A DNA stretch of 15,883 bases from an uncultured Lachnospiraceae bacterium. GTDB lineage: Bacteria > Bacillota > Clostridia > Lachnospirales > Lachnospiraceae. The translations under genes were made by a program, and so were the position numbers. The stretch lies in the NCBI GenBank assembly GCA_910584585.1, contig CAJUBP010000062.1:1-15883 (forward strand), in the 5' to 3' direction. Within the stretch, counting starts at the first letter, position 1. Each line of letters begins with the position of its first letter. The notes under the pieces were generated by a model. That model ran no database searches and was not told the DNA's origin. It worked only from the letters and a program-made list of their open reading frames with translations. Positions 7,022-13,879 of this stretch are shown here, piece after piece.

Positions 7022-7131
7022 GGAATGAATTTCGGCAGGCCGGAGGCAGGAACAGAACATTGCCTGACAGAAATGAGGAATGAATTTCTGCAGGCTGAGG
7101 GCAGGAGCCGAACCATGCCTGACAGAATGGA
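7022..7131 (+). repeat. Two tandem 55-bp imperfect repeats
   Basis: Units 7022-7076 and 7077-7131 both start GGAATGAATTTC and share GCAGGC, GGCAGGA and TGCCTGACAGAA, with about ten differences. Each contains CAGGC/GCCTG inverted arms. They lie between the exporter operon and the hairpin at 7133, with no coding potential I trust. Confidence 0.75.
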
Positions 7132-7132
7132 A

Positions 7133-7178
7133 AAGGGGCTGCCGGGAAATGGAGAATGTCATTTCCCGGCAGCCCCTT
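7133..7178 (-). terminator. 19-bp perfect hairpin, terminator of the importer operon
   Basis: AAGGGGCTGCCGGGAAATG (7133-7151) and its exact complement (7160-7178) enclose an 8-nt loop. Read on the minus strand the stem is followed by TTCC, giving CCCCTTTTCC, 20 bp after the permease stop, so it fits the importer operon. On the plus strand it is followed by AAAG, a poor terminator for the exporter operon unless the stem alone suffices. A related single arm occurs at 38-57. Confidence 0.7.
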
Positions 7179-7197
7179 AAAGTCAGCAAGTGATATA

Positions 7198-8055
7198 TTA
7201 TCCTTTCACGCCGCCGGATGCAAGTCCGCTGACCAGATTCTTCTCAATAATTGCAAACAAAACTACCACTGGGGCAATTGCAAAGAGAGAAGCTGAGAAC
7301 AGGTACTGCCATTCAATCATGTTATAGCCGTTGAAGATATTGATGCCTACGGTCAAAGGCTTGTTTAAATCGTCTGATATCAATGTCAGAGCAACTGTAT
7401 ATTCATTCCATGCGTTGATGAACACAAAGATCAAAGTGGTAACAATACCGGGCGCAGCCACCGGAAGCAGGATCTTAACCATAGCTTCAAACCGGTTGCA
7501 GCCATCAATTTTGGCAGCCTGCTCCATCTCGGAGGAGATGCCCATGAAAGTGCCACGCAGCAGCCAAATGGTGAAAGCCTGGTTGAAAGCGGCATTGATA
7601 AAGATCAGGCCCAGTATGCTGTTGGTCAGGTTCAGCGTCATCATAACCTTGTAAATACCAATCAGCAGAACCACAGGCGCAAACATCTGAGAAACAATGA
7701 CAAAGCCAAGAAAAGCAATGTCGCCTTTGAACTTCATTCTTGACAGTGCATATGCTGCGGGAATTCCGCAGAGCAAAGCGATGATAGTGGAACCGCCGGC
7801 AATCAGAATGGAGTTCATCATGTATTTCGCCATGGGAGCTCTGCTCCAGATATCAGCGAAATTAGACCACAGCGCATTCTTTGGGAAAACAGTTCCGCTT
7901 GCGGAGAATATCTCGGAGCGATCTTTCAAGGCTGTACAGAACATGGCAAAGTATGGATAAAGTATCAGCAGGCATATGAGAAATACCACTACATACAGGA
8001 GGATTCTCAATGCAAGCTTCCTGCCGTTTAAGGCTTTATTTGCATTTTCTTTCAT
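7198..8055 (-). CDS. Carbohydrate ABC transporter permease, MalG-like
   Basis: Inner-membrane subunit (285 aa) of a CUT1-type sugar importer, the MalG/MsmG family. About six membrane segments are visible, beginning LALRILLYVVVFLICLLIL. The cytoplasmic EAA loop that docks the ATPase is present: EQAAKIDGCNRFEAMVKILLP (about residues 180-200). It ends VSGLASGGVKG, the usual family C-terminus. I chose ATG 8055: it lies 1 nt after the upstream permease's TAA with GGGGG 9 nt before it. An ATG at 8064 abuts the ribosome site and would add three residues. It is the third gene of the importer operon, translationally coupled to the second, and is followed by the terminator at 7133-7178. No ATPase gene is present, so a shared MsmX/UgpC-type ATPase encoded elsewhere is likely. 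Confidence 0.93.
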   Translation of the reverse strand: MKENANKALNGRKLALRILLYVVVFLICLLILYPYFAMFCTALKDRSEIFSASGTVFPKNALWSNFADIWSRAPMAKYMMNSILIAGGSTIIALLCGIPAAYALSRMKFKGDIAFLGFVIVSQMFAPVVLLIGIYKVMMTLNLTNSILGLIFINAAFNQAFTIWLLRGTFMGISSEMEQAAKIDGCNRFEAMVKILLPVAAPGIVTTLIFVFINAWNEYTVALTLISDDLNKPLTVGINIFNGYNMIEWQYLFSASLFAIAPVVVLFAIIEKNLVSGLASGGVKG

Positions 8056-8056
8056 C

Positions 8057-8935
8057 TTATTCATCCCCCTTTCTTAAGGTAGCTACCATATAAACGGTTG
8101 CGCAGGCCAGCAGTATCAGGAATCCGATCACAGATACCGCTGCAGCTTCCCCTTGTTTCCCGTTATAGAAAGCCAGTTTGTACAGGTAGGTTACCAGTGT
8201 GTCGGTTCGGTTGCCGGGATCTCCCTTTGTCATGTTCCAGATAATCGGGAATGAGTTAAATACATAGATAATATTTAAAACAGTGCTGACAGTAAGAGAG
8301 GAGCTGACCAGCGGGATGGTAATCTTAAATAATTTCTGCCAGTAGTTGGCGCCGTCAACGGTTGCAGCTTCATAGTAGCTTCCGTCGATGGATTGTAATC
8401 CGGACAAAACAGTAAAAGTAACAAACGGAATAGTAACAAAGATACCGCAGGCGATCTCCCAGGCGAACCAGGCGCCGGCGCTGGGAGTCCAGTTGACTGC
8501 ATGGTCAATAAATCCAAGCTTCATCAACAGTGTATTCAATGTGCCGTAGTCGGTATCAATGATAAACTTCCAGATGCTGGCCTGCACTACCAATGTGGTT
8601 GCCCATGGAAATACCACGATGGCACGGGCAACTTTGCGGCCTTTAAACGCATTATTTAATAACAATGCCAGAATAAATCCAAGGAGGGTGGAAAGTCCAA
8701 CCACTGCCACGGTCCATACCAGGGTATTTTTCAGTACCATGGAAAAAGTAGGAGTGGATAATATCTTGGAAAAATTGGCGAATCCGGTAAATCCTTTGAT
8801 TAATCCCGCCCTGCTGACTTTGCTTAAGGCCATCCGGAATACGAATACGATTGGGATCAGGATGAATACAAACATCAGCAAAACGCTGGGCAGAATCCAG
8901 ATATAAGGTTCTATTTTTTGAATTATTTTTTTCAC
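8057..8935 (-). CDS. Carbohydrate ABC transporter permease, MalF-like
   Basis: Membrane subunit (292 aa) pairing with the MalG-like protein to form the sugar translocation channel. It begins with a short cytoplasmic stretch and a first helix (IWILPSVLLMFVFILIPIVF). Further membrane segments follow, with the EAA docking loop YYEAATVDGANYWQKLFKITI at about 195-215, and a last helix near the C-terminus. The start is GTG at 8935 with GAGGTG 5 nt upstream; no better ATG is available. It follows the binding-protein gene after about 100 bp containing a strong hairpin (8963-8986), an arrangement often linked to lower permease than binding-protein expression. Substrate identity is not readable; CUT1 systems carry oligosaccharides, glycerol phosphate and related compounds. 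Confidence 0.93.
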   Translation of the reverse strand: MKKIIQKIEPYIWILPSVLLMFVFILIPIVFVFRMALSKVSRAGLIKGFTGFANFSKILSTPTFSMVLKNTLVWTVAVVGLSTLLGFILALLLNNAFKGRKVARAIVVFPWATTLVVQASIWKFIIDTDYGTLNTLLMKLGFIDHAVNWTPSAGAWFAWEIACGIFVTIPFVTFTVLSGLQSIDGSYYEAATVDGANYWQKLFKITIPLVSSSLTVSTVLNIIYVFNSFPIIWNMTKGDPGNRTDTLVTYLYKLAFYNGKQGEAAAVSVIGFLILLACATVYMVATLRKGDE

Positions 8936-8962
8936 AGAAACACCTCATTAATTATGATTAAA

Positions 8963-8986
8963 GAGACCGGGCGAAAGCCCGGTCTC
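8963..8986 (-). promoter_or_regulatory. Intercistronic hairpin between binding protein and permease genes
   Basis: GAGACCGGGC (8963-8972) and GCCCGGTCTC (8977-8986) form a perfect 10-bp stem with a 4-nt loop. Read on the minus strand, only TTTAATC follows, so it would be a leaky terminator or a 3'-end stabiliser. Either would favour the binding protein over the permeases. Confidence 0.7.
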
Positions 8987-9033
8987 CTGGTTTGTCTTAA
9001 GCGGGGCTTATGTGCTGTATCGTAAGACAGAGG

Positions 9034-10380
9034 TTATGGAGCGATTTCTGCCTGTAAGTTGTCAAGCTGTTCCTGAACGCTTTCACCTAACAATGCGTTC
9101 TGCTCAGCACTGATAACGCCCTGTTTTACATCTGCCCATTCTGTCTTGGCAGTGGGATAGAATTTACAGCTTCCTACGATGTCAATCCATTGAGCCATGG
9201 ATTCATCTTTTGCTGCAAGAGTTTCGCCGCCGGTCTTGGTTGCGGGCAGGAAACCTTCCATCTCAACCCATGCAGAGTAACGTTCATCTTCATAGAAGTA
9301 ATCGAAGAATGTCTTGATAGCTTCCAGTTCTTCGTCGGAGTATTCATTGTCGAAGCACATGAAACGGTCCATAACGCCGGCAGATACAGAAGTGCCGTTG
9401 TTGTTGGGGATAGGAGCCATGCCGTAGTTAACTTCGTTGCCGCCGTCTTTTACATAAGTGGGAAGACTGTTGGGTGCAATCATCATTGCAACTTTGCCGG
9501 TTCCGAACATATCCTGCAGGTCATAACGTGTCTCGTTGGCAGGATCAGAGTTGGTATAGCCGTCGTTGATTAACTTGATTGCATATTCAATTGCAGCTAC
9601 GTTTTCCGGGCTGTTTAAGGTCCAGTTGCCGTCAGCGTCTACGAAGTCGCCGCCGTTGTTCCAGATATAGTAAGCAAATGCAGCCTGGCCTTCGTCTGTT
9701 GTCATATCAATACCCCATGGATAAACATCAGGATATTTTTCTTTAATCTTCTTGCATGCTTCGGTGAGTTCATCCCATGTGGTGGGAGGAGCTGTTACGC
9801 CTGCGCCTTCTAAGATGTCTTTGTTGTAATACATTGCACGTGCGGAAGCAAGGTCCGGAATAGCCCAGATGGTTCCGTCTACGTTGGACTGCTCTAAGAA
9901 TGCTTCGTACATCTTGCCGTAGGTTTCTTCAGAAACATAGTCCTGTGCCGGAAGAAGCAGGTCGTCAGCCTGATAATCCGCAAATACGTCAATGTTCAGA
10001 ATATCAGGAGCCTGATTATTTGCCACGCGCGTATTCACTGTGGTAGAGATATCATTCCAGGAAATCACTTCTACTGTGATGTCAATGCCTGGATTGTCTT
10101 TTTCGAAATCGGTCTCAAAGGTCTTCCACCAGTCAGCGGTGTTCTGGCCGTACTGAGCTGCAATTACGCTGAGTTCAATTTTGTCGCCGCTTGCTTCGTT
10201 GGCGTCCTCAGCGGGCTCTTCTGCCTGAGTGTCGTCAGTGTCATCAGTGTTCTCGGTCTGAGCATCCTGTTTGTCATTTGATTCGGATGATGAGGGAGAA
10301 CTGCCGCATGCTGCAACAGAAAGAGCAGTTGCCATACTCAGGGTAAGAGCGATAAATTTTTTCAGAGTTTTCTTTTTCAT
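9034..10380 (-). CDS. Extracellular solute-binding lipoprotein of a sugar ABC importer
   Basis: A 448-aa substrate-binding protein of the MalE-like family 1 (carbohydrate CUT1 class). It has a lysine-rich N-terminus, a hydrophobic signal and a lipobox ending VAAC with Cys 25 as the lipidation site. A long Ser/Asp/Glu/Thr linker (about 26-68) follows, then the binding domain (IELSVIAAQYG onward). Typical features include APDILNIDVFADY, TIWAIPDLASARAMYYNKDI and a Trp/Tyr-rich C-terminal half. The ribosome site GGAGGAGGAG lies immediately upstream. It is the first gene of the operon. The promoter at 10574-10602 leaves an unusually long leader of about 185 nt, in which I recognise no riboswitch. 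Proximity to the hydrolase/dehydrogenase cluster suggests a sugar or sugar-acid derivative as ligand, but that is inference. Confidence 0.94.
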   Translation of the reverse strand: MKKKTLKKFIALTLSMATALSVAACGSSPSSSESNDKQDAQTENTDDTDDTQAEEPAEDANEASGDKIELSVIAAQYGQNTADWWKTFETDFEKDNPGIDITVEVISWNDISTTVNTRVANNQAPDILNIDVFADYQADDLLLPAQDYVSEETYGKMYEAFLEQSNVDGTIWAIPDLASARAMYYNKDILEGAGVTAPPTTWDELTEACKKIKEKYPDVYPWGIDMTTDEGQAAFAYYIWNNGGDFVDADGNWTLNSPENVAAIEYAIKLINDGYTNSDPANETRYDLQDMFGTGKVAMMIAPNSLPTYVKDGGNEVNYGMAPIPNNNGTSVSAGVMDRFMCFDNEYSDEELEAIKTFFDYFYEDERYSAWVEMEGFLPATKTGGETLAAKDESMAQWIDIVGSCKFYPTAKTEWADVKQGVISAEQNALLGESVQEQLDNLQAEIAP

Positions 10381-10573
10381 GTTTCTCCTCCTCCTTAATG
10401 GGAAGCACTGTACCGACCGAAATAAGCTGTCTGTCTCTGTGTATTATCTCTGCAATATATGCAAAATAACAATTAAATCGCATAGCCCCCGCAAAATATC
10501 ATTGCAAATAGCACAAAAGAAAGACAAAAATATTCAGCTATATGTACAAAGTGCTGTAAATTTTAGTGACTTA

Positions 10574-10602
10574 ATCTTAACATGTTATTGGCATTGTGTC
10601 AA
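10574..10602 (-). promoter_or_regulatory. Sigma-A promoter with extended -10 for the importer operon
   Basis: Read on the minus strand: TTGACA (10602-10597), 17-bp spacer, TAAGAT (10579-10574), preceded by TGT giving an extended -10. Initiation is expected near 10567, leaving about 185 nt before the ATG at 10380. Confidence 0.7.
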
Positions 10603-10621
10603 TACAGATTTTTTATTGTTT

Positions 10622-10636
10622 TGAAAATATTTTTCA
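10622..10636. promoter_or_regulatory. Palindrome upstream of the importer promoter
   Basis: TGAAAATATTTTTCA has perfect 6-bp arms (TGAAAA/TTTTCA) about a TAT centre, 20 bp upstream of the -35 box. It is a candidate activator or repressor site. It lacks the central CG of a CcpA site. Confidence 0.35.
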
Positions 10637-10677
10637 TTAATGAATTAAAGATGCGCCCTGAGAGGGGGAAAAAGAAA

Positions 10678-10775
10678 AAAGCTTTCGAAAAAGGAAAGAG
10701 ACTCTGCTGCAGATACCGTCATTTCGCTTAACAGTAATCTGCAGCAGGGCCTCGTTCTTTTTCCGGAAGCTTTCC
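10678..10775 (-). terminator. Large hairpin terminating the hydrolase operon
   Basis: The inner stem CTGCTGCAGAT (10704-10714)/ATCTGCAGCAG (10737-10747) is perfect over 11 bp with a 22-nt loop. The flanks keep pairing imperfectly out to AAGCTTTC/GGAAGCTTT, about 38 bp per arm. On the minus strand the stem ends in GAAAGCTTTTTTCTTTTT, a strong T-run, about 60 bp after the hydrolase stop. It separates this operon from the importer promoter. Confidence 0.75.
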
Positions 10776-10836
10776 AGAGCGAAAGCTTTTGCAGTTTAAA
10801 AGTGTGTTGACATGCTGTTATTCCGGTAAAAAAGGG

Positions 10837-11820
10837 TTAACCGAGCACCTTTGCGGGATTGGTGACAAAAATTTTATCAAGCTGAGCGTCCGTTACCCCG
10901 CGTTCTTTCAGCATTGGGATGACACGGGTGGGGATGTTCAGAATATTTGCGTGTTTCATAAAGTCCAGATCATCCTTCGGCACCGGACGGATGCGGCCAA
11001 GTTCTACAGTAACGGAGTCATGGCTCATCAGGATCTGATCTTCATAGCCTTTCTTTAAAAGGGCGGCGATGACGTCGCACCGTTCTTCATCTGTGGGGGT
11101 GTGGAACAAATCGCCCTCTAAGCCGAACCGGTCGAAGCAGTCAAAAACACCCTGCTGCAGCACTTTTTCATGGTAGTCAATGTCAGTGCTGCCGCACATA
11201 TGACCGATGGAAATATCAGAAGGATTTGCGCCGTTGTCAATCAGGAGTTTTGCCTGCTCCGGCCCCATGGTTCCCAGTTCTGTGTGGGTGATGATGGTTG
11301 CGCCGGTTTCTGCATTGGCCCTTGCGGCAGCTTTGAAAAATTTTTCTTCAAAGGGCGTGATTTCGCCGTTGCTGGAAGCCAGTTTGATCACGCCTGCCTT
11401 GATGCCGGTGTTTCCGATGCCCTGGGTCAGTTCTGTTTTCATCATTTCATAGATTTCCGTTTCCACATCAGCAAAGCCGCTGCGGAATTTCCAGTACATA
11501 AACGCGCTGGCAGGCTCATAATAATAGCCGGTGGAACAGATAATGTTTAAATCAAGGATGGTTGCCATTTTGGCAAGGAAAAACGGGTCGCGGCCGCATT
11601 CGTTGTTGGTGGCGTCCACAATGGTTTTGAATCCGTATTTCTCTTTTAATGGGACAAGCCATTTCATGTTTTCTTTGATGCAGGTCAGCTCATCAAAACC
11701 GCCCAGAGTGCTGTCTCCCTGGAATCCGCAGAATCCGTAAACGAGATGTTCGTGCATCAGGGTTTTCCCAAGTTCCTCTGCTGTGATTGGGCCCAATACG
11801 GTGTTAATTGTTTTGCTCAT
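10837..11820 (-). CDS. Phosphotriesterase-family metallohydrolase (putative lactonase or amidohydrolase)
   Basis: A 327-aa TIM-barrel protein of the phosphotriesterase (PTE) branch of the amidohydrolase superfamily. All expected binuclear-metal ligands are visible: H23 and H25 in MHEH, the bridging Lys 146 in GVIKLASS (carboxylated in this family), H179 in THTELG, H207 in GHMCGS and catalytic D268 in SHDS. Family members include phosphotriesterases, N-acyl-homoserine and sugar lactonases, and N-acetyltaurine hydrolase (PTER). In a catabolic cluster with a dehydrogenase, a lactonase or amidase is more likely than an organophosphate hydrolase, but the substrate cannot be assigned. AAAGGAG lies 5 nt before the ATG. 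It is the second gene of an operon after the DUF1097-like gene (135-bp gap with tandem repeats) and is inferred to be driven by the sigma-54 promoter at 12527-12541. The large hairpin at 10678-10775 terminates it. Confidence 0.9.
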   Translation of the reverse strand: MSKTINTVLGPITAEELGKTLMHEHLVYGFCGFQGDSTLGGFDELTCIKENMKWLVPLKEKYGFKTIVDATNNECGRDPFFLAKMATILDLNIICSTGYYYEPASAFMYWKFRSGFADVETEIYEMMKTELTQGIGNTGIKAGVIKLASSNGEITPFEEKFFKAAARANAETGATIITHTELGTMGPEQAKLLIDNGANPSDISIGHMCGSTDIDYHEKVLQQGVFDCFDRFGLEGDLFHTPTDEERCDVIAALLKKGYEDQILMSHDSVTVELGRIRPVPKDDLDFMKHANILNIPTRVIPMLKERGVTDAQLDKIFVTNPAKVLG

Positions 11821-11907
11821 AATTGCTCCTTTCGTTTTTGAAATTTATGTATAAGTTTTGGCAGTGCAGGACACAGTGAAAGGGATTGATTTGCCGTATC
11901 CTTTTTC

Positions 11908-11970
11908 CTGCCGGTTTTTGCGTTGTTCTGTTTTTCTGCCGATTTTTGTGTTGTTCTATTCTTCTGCCGG
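11908..11970. repeat. 28-bp tandem repeat spanning a stop codon
   Basis: Units 11908-11935 and 11936-11963 both run CTGCCG, TTTTTG, GTTGTTCT and T-rich end, followed by a partial third copy (CTGCCGG, 11964-11970). The second unit contains the TAG stop of the DUF1097-like gene, so the gene's last codons are repeat-derived. The repeat forms much of the gap before the hydrolase gene. Confidence 0.75.
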
Positions 11971-12462
11971 GAATTTTGTCACTGCAAATTCCTGTCCCCA
12001 TGCGCATACGCCGCAGAGAACCAGGCCGAACAGCATGCTGGCGATCAGGCCGATAATGCCTGCCGGTTCTAAAAAGCCGACGCCGCAGGCGAAGGTTAAG
12101 GCCACGCCGCCGAAGATAATCGGCACATCCCTAAGAGGCGTTTTGGCGAGGAAGAAAATGTGGAGGATCATGGTGACGGCGGTTCCTGCCAGAATCGGGA
12201 AAAAGCCGCCCAGAACGGTTCCGAATACGCCAAGTGTCATTAAAAACAGATCAAATTGTCCCCAGATTGGACCGCAGACTGCGCTTGCCATCAGGTGGGG
12301 AACGTCTTTTAAGGTGCTGCCCATGCCGAAAAAGATTGCCAGGCAGATGAACATAATCCAGGGATGCCCTCCCAGGACCGGAATCTGCACATAGATAAAG
12401 TTAAATGCGGCACACCAGAAAGATGTCCAAAGGGAAAAAAATACAGTTGCTTTTAAACTCAT
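11956..12462 (-). CDS. DUF1097-like small integral membrane protein
   Basis: A 168-aa very hydrophobic protein with about five or six membrane segments: VFFSLWTSFWCAAFNFIYV near the N-terminus, then PWIMFICLAIFFGMG, a segment ending LMTLGVFG, GGFFPILAGTAVTMILHIFF, VPIIFGGVALTFACGVGF and IIGLIASMLFGLVLCGVCAWG. Length, helix layout and Gly/Cys-rich segments fit the DUF1097 family (for example E. coli YcdZ), whose function is unknown. I rank this as probable, not certain. The ATG has AAAGGAG 9 nt upstream. It is the first gene of the operon with the PTE-family hydrolase, with a sigma-54 promoter about 65 bp upstream. Because it is co-regulated with two soluble enzymes, a role in substrate entry or product exit is a reasonable inference. 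The C-terminus (KFPAEE) lies in a 28-bp tandem repeat. Confidence 0.75.
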   Translation of the reverse strand: MSLKATVFFSLWTSFWCAAFNFIYVQIPVLGGHPWIMFICLAIFFGMGSTLKDVPHLMASAVCGPIWGQFDLFLMTLGVFGTVLGGFFPILAGTAVTMILHIFFLAKTPLRDVPIIFGGVALTFACGVGFLEPAGIIGLIASMLFGLVLCGVCAWGQEFAVTKFPAEE

Positions 12463-12526
12463 AACGTTTCTCTCCTTTTCTTGAATTTTTTGTCGCTGAG
12501 TTAAATTTGTGATACTCTATCAATGA

Positions 12527-12541
12527 GCAATCTTTGTACCA
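12527..12541 (-). promoter_or_regulatory. Sigma-54 promoter for the DUF1097-hydrolase operon
   Basis: Read on the minus strand: TGGTACAAAGATTGC, a match to TGGCAC-N5-TTGC with one change (C to T in the -24 box) and exact GG-N10-GC spacing. Initiation is expected near 12515, about 53 nt before the ATG at 12462. Confidence 0.75.
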
Positions 12542-12604
12542 ATCCGAATTTTAAAAGAATTTGTAGAAAATAAAAGATATATGAAAAATTTTACAGAATA
12601 ATTG

Positions 12605-12622
12605 TTTTGTTTCCGAACAAAA
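12605..12622. promoter_or_regulatory. Candidate enhancer (UAS) palindrome for the sigma-54 activator
   Basis: TTTTGTTTCCGAACAAAA has perfect 7-bp arms about a 4-bp centre and lies between the two sigma-54 promoters. Its centre is about 72 bp from one -24 box and 123 bp from the other, a usual distance range for enhancer-bound activators. Other, weaker dyads in the gap are TGAAAAATTTTACA (12582-12595) and ATTTTCCAGAAAAT (12704-12717). Confidence 0.45.
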
Positions 12623-12735
12623 ACAGAAAGAATGTGTCCAAAAAAAAGACAGTCTGACAGAATTCGGTATGAAAAGGAGGAATTTTTAAGCGGAATTAAT
12701 TTCATTTTCCAGAAAATCCAGGAAGAATAAGAAGT

Positions 12736-12750
12736 TGGCACGGAACATGC
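12736..12750 (+). promoter_or_regulatory. Sigma-54 promoter for the SDR gene
   Basis: TGGCACGGAACATGC matches TGGCACG-N4-TTGC at all positions except the first T of the -12 box, with exact GG-N10-GC spacing. Initiation is expected near 12762, about 40 nt before the SDR start. Confidence 0.8.
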
Positions 12751-12801
12751 TTTATGTATGAATATAAAATATAGAATGATAAACACGAGGAGGATTTATT
12801 C

Positions 12802-13599
12802 ATGAACAAAGAAAAATTACCATTTGAGATGCCGTCATTTGATTTGACCGGAAAAGTTGCGGTTGTCACAGGGGGGACAAAGGGCTTGGGTTATGGAATT
12901 GTTATGGCTCTGGCTTACCACGGGGCAAAAGTAGTGGTTACAAGCCGCCATCAGGATGACTGCGACGCAGTTGCAAAAGAAGTGGAAGAAATGGGCGGAA
13001 CGGCTATGGGCATCAAGACAGATGTGCAGAACATTGACGAAATCCAGAATTTGGTGGATAAAACCGTGGAAAAATACGGACGTCTGGATATCATGGTGAA
13101 TAACGCGGGAGTTGCAGTGACAAAACGTCTGACAGATATGACAGAAGCAGATTACAATAAGGTGATTGACTCAAATCTGAAAAGCGTATATTTCGGATCA
13201 CAGGCTGCGGCAAAACAGATGATTGCGCAGGGCGAAGGCGGCAAAATCATCAATATGTGCTCCATCGGCGGAATTAAAGGAAACAATCAGCTTTCCACTT
13301 ACGGCGCTTCCAAAGCAGGCGCGATCAATTTGACCAAATCCATGGCCTGGGAGTGGGGACGCTACGGCATCAATGTCAATGCCATCTGCCCGGGTTATGT
13401 GAAGACTGCTTTAAATGCAGAGCAGCTTGAGAATCCCAAATTCAAAGAAAAAACATTAAAAGGGATTCCCCTCAGAAGATTCGGAACGGTTCAGGAAATT
13501 GCCGCCCTTACCCTGTTTCTCGCTTCTGATTCCTGCAATATGCTGACAGGAGAGGCCATTGTAGCCGATATGGGCGCAACTTTGGGCGGTAATGTATAA
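12802..13599 (+). CDS. SDR family NAD(P)-dependent oxidoreductase (sugar-acid dehydrogenase type)
   Basis: A 265-aa classical short-chain dehydrogenase/reductase, probably interconverting an alcohol and a ketone. Features: Rossmann dinucleotide motif TGGTKGLG (23-30), NNAG (100-103), and active-site tetrad N125, S154 (MCSIGG), Y167 and K171 (YGASK). PGYVKT follows the active site, and the family C-terminal ADMG is present. The overall pattern resembles gluconate 5-dehydrogenase and 2-deoxy-D-gluconate 3-dehydrogenase (KduD)-like enzymes, but SDR substrates cannot be assigned from sequence alone. An Arg (R49) after the second strand hints at NADP use, which is weak evidence. GAGGAGG lies 8 nt before the ATG. 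It is monocistronic, transcribed from the sigma-54 promoter at 12736-12750, divergent from the DUF1097/hydrolase operon, and ended by the terminator at 13730-13776. Its partnership with the hydrolase is inferred from shared control. Confidence 0.93.
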   Translation: MNKEKLPFEMPSFDLTGKVAVVTGGTKGLGYGIVMALAYHGAKVVVTSRHQDDCDAVAKEVEEMGGTAMGIKTDVQNIDEIQNLVDKTVEKYGRLDIMVNNAGVAVTKRLTDMTEADYNKVIDSNLKSVYFGSQAAAKQMIAQGEGGKIINMCSIGGIKGNNQLSTYGASKAGAINLTKSMAWEWGRYGINVNAICPGYVKTALNAEQLENPKFKEKTLKGIPLRRFGTVQEIAALTLFLASDSCNMLTGEAIVADMGATLGGNV

Positions 13600-13729
13600 G
13601 AAATATTTGGGATATTTTCCTGGGAAGATGTCTGGCAGTCTGAGAACGGCCGTATGAATGGATATTTGAACAGGATAGAAAATCCGGATATAAATGAGCC
13701 GGGAAACAGAGGATTGTTAGTACGGTTTG

Positions 13730-13776
13730 GGAGCTGCCAAAAAACAGGCTTATCTGTTTGGCAGTTCCTTATTTTG
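13730..13776 (+). terminator. Terminator after the SDR gene
   Basis: GGAGCTGCCAAA with ACAG on the left pairs with CTGTTTGGCAGTTCC (13754-13768), leaving a small bulge and a short loop, then TTATTTT. It separates the SDR gene from the activator gene. The preceding 130 bp (13600-13729) show no feature I can name. Confidence 0.75.
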
Positions 13777-13791
13777 GCGAAAATCTGATTG

Positions 13792-13820
13792 TTGAACTTT
13801 TAACAATTCCATGCTACAAT
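13792..13820 (+). promoter_or_regulatory. Sigma-A promoter (extended -10) for the activator gene
   Basis: TTGAAC (13792-13797), 17-bp spacer, TACAAT (13815-13820) preceded by TGC. Initiation is expected near 13827. An in-frame ATG at 13811 lies inside the spacer and so would not be in this transcript. Confidence 0.8.
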
Positions 13821-13879
13821 ACCTGTATGCAAAGGAGAGTATAGAAAACGGAAAGAAACAGGCTGGGAGTGAAGCGTAT

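Noticed and set aside
10381..10567. Riboswitch or CcpA site in the binding-protein leader
   Set aside because: No known riboswitch core and no CRE-like sequence with a central CG could be identified by eye.
11908..11970. CRISPR-like array
   Set aside because: The units are contiguous tandem copies without spacers, only two and a fraction, and no cas gene is present.
11858..12394. A 178-codon open frame on the plus strand
   Set aside because: The opposite strand encodes a regular multi-helix membrane protein with a strong ribosome site and promoter; the plus-strand frame has neither.
13827..13844. A leaderless five-codon ORF (ATG to TAG) at the activator transcription start
   Set aside because: Possible as an upstream ORF, but too short to support without start-site mapping.
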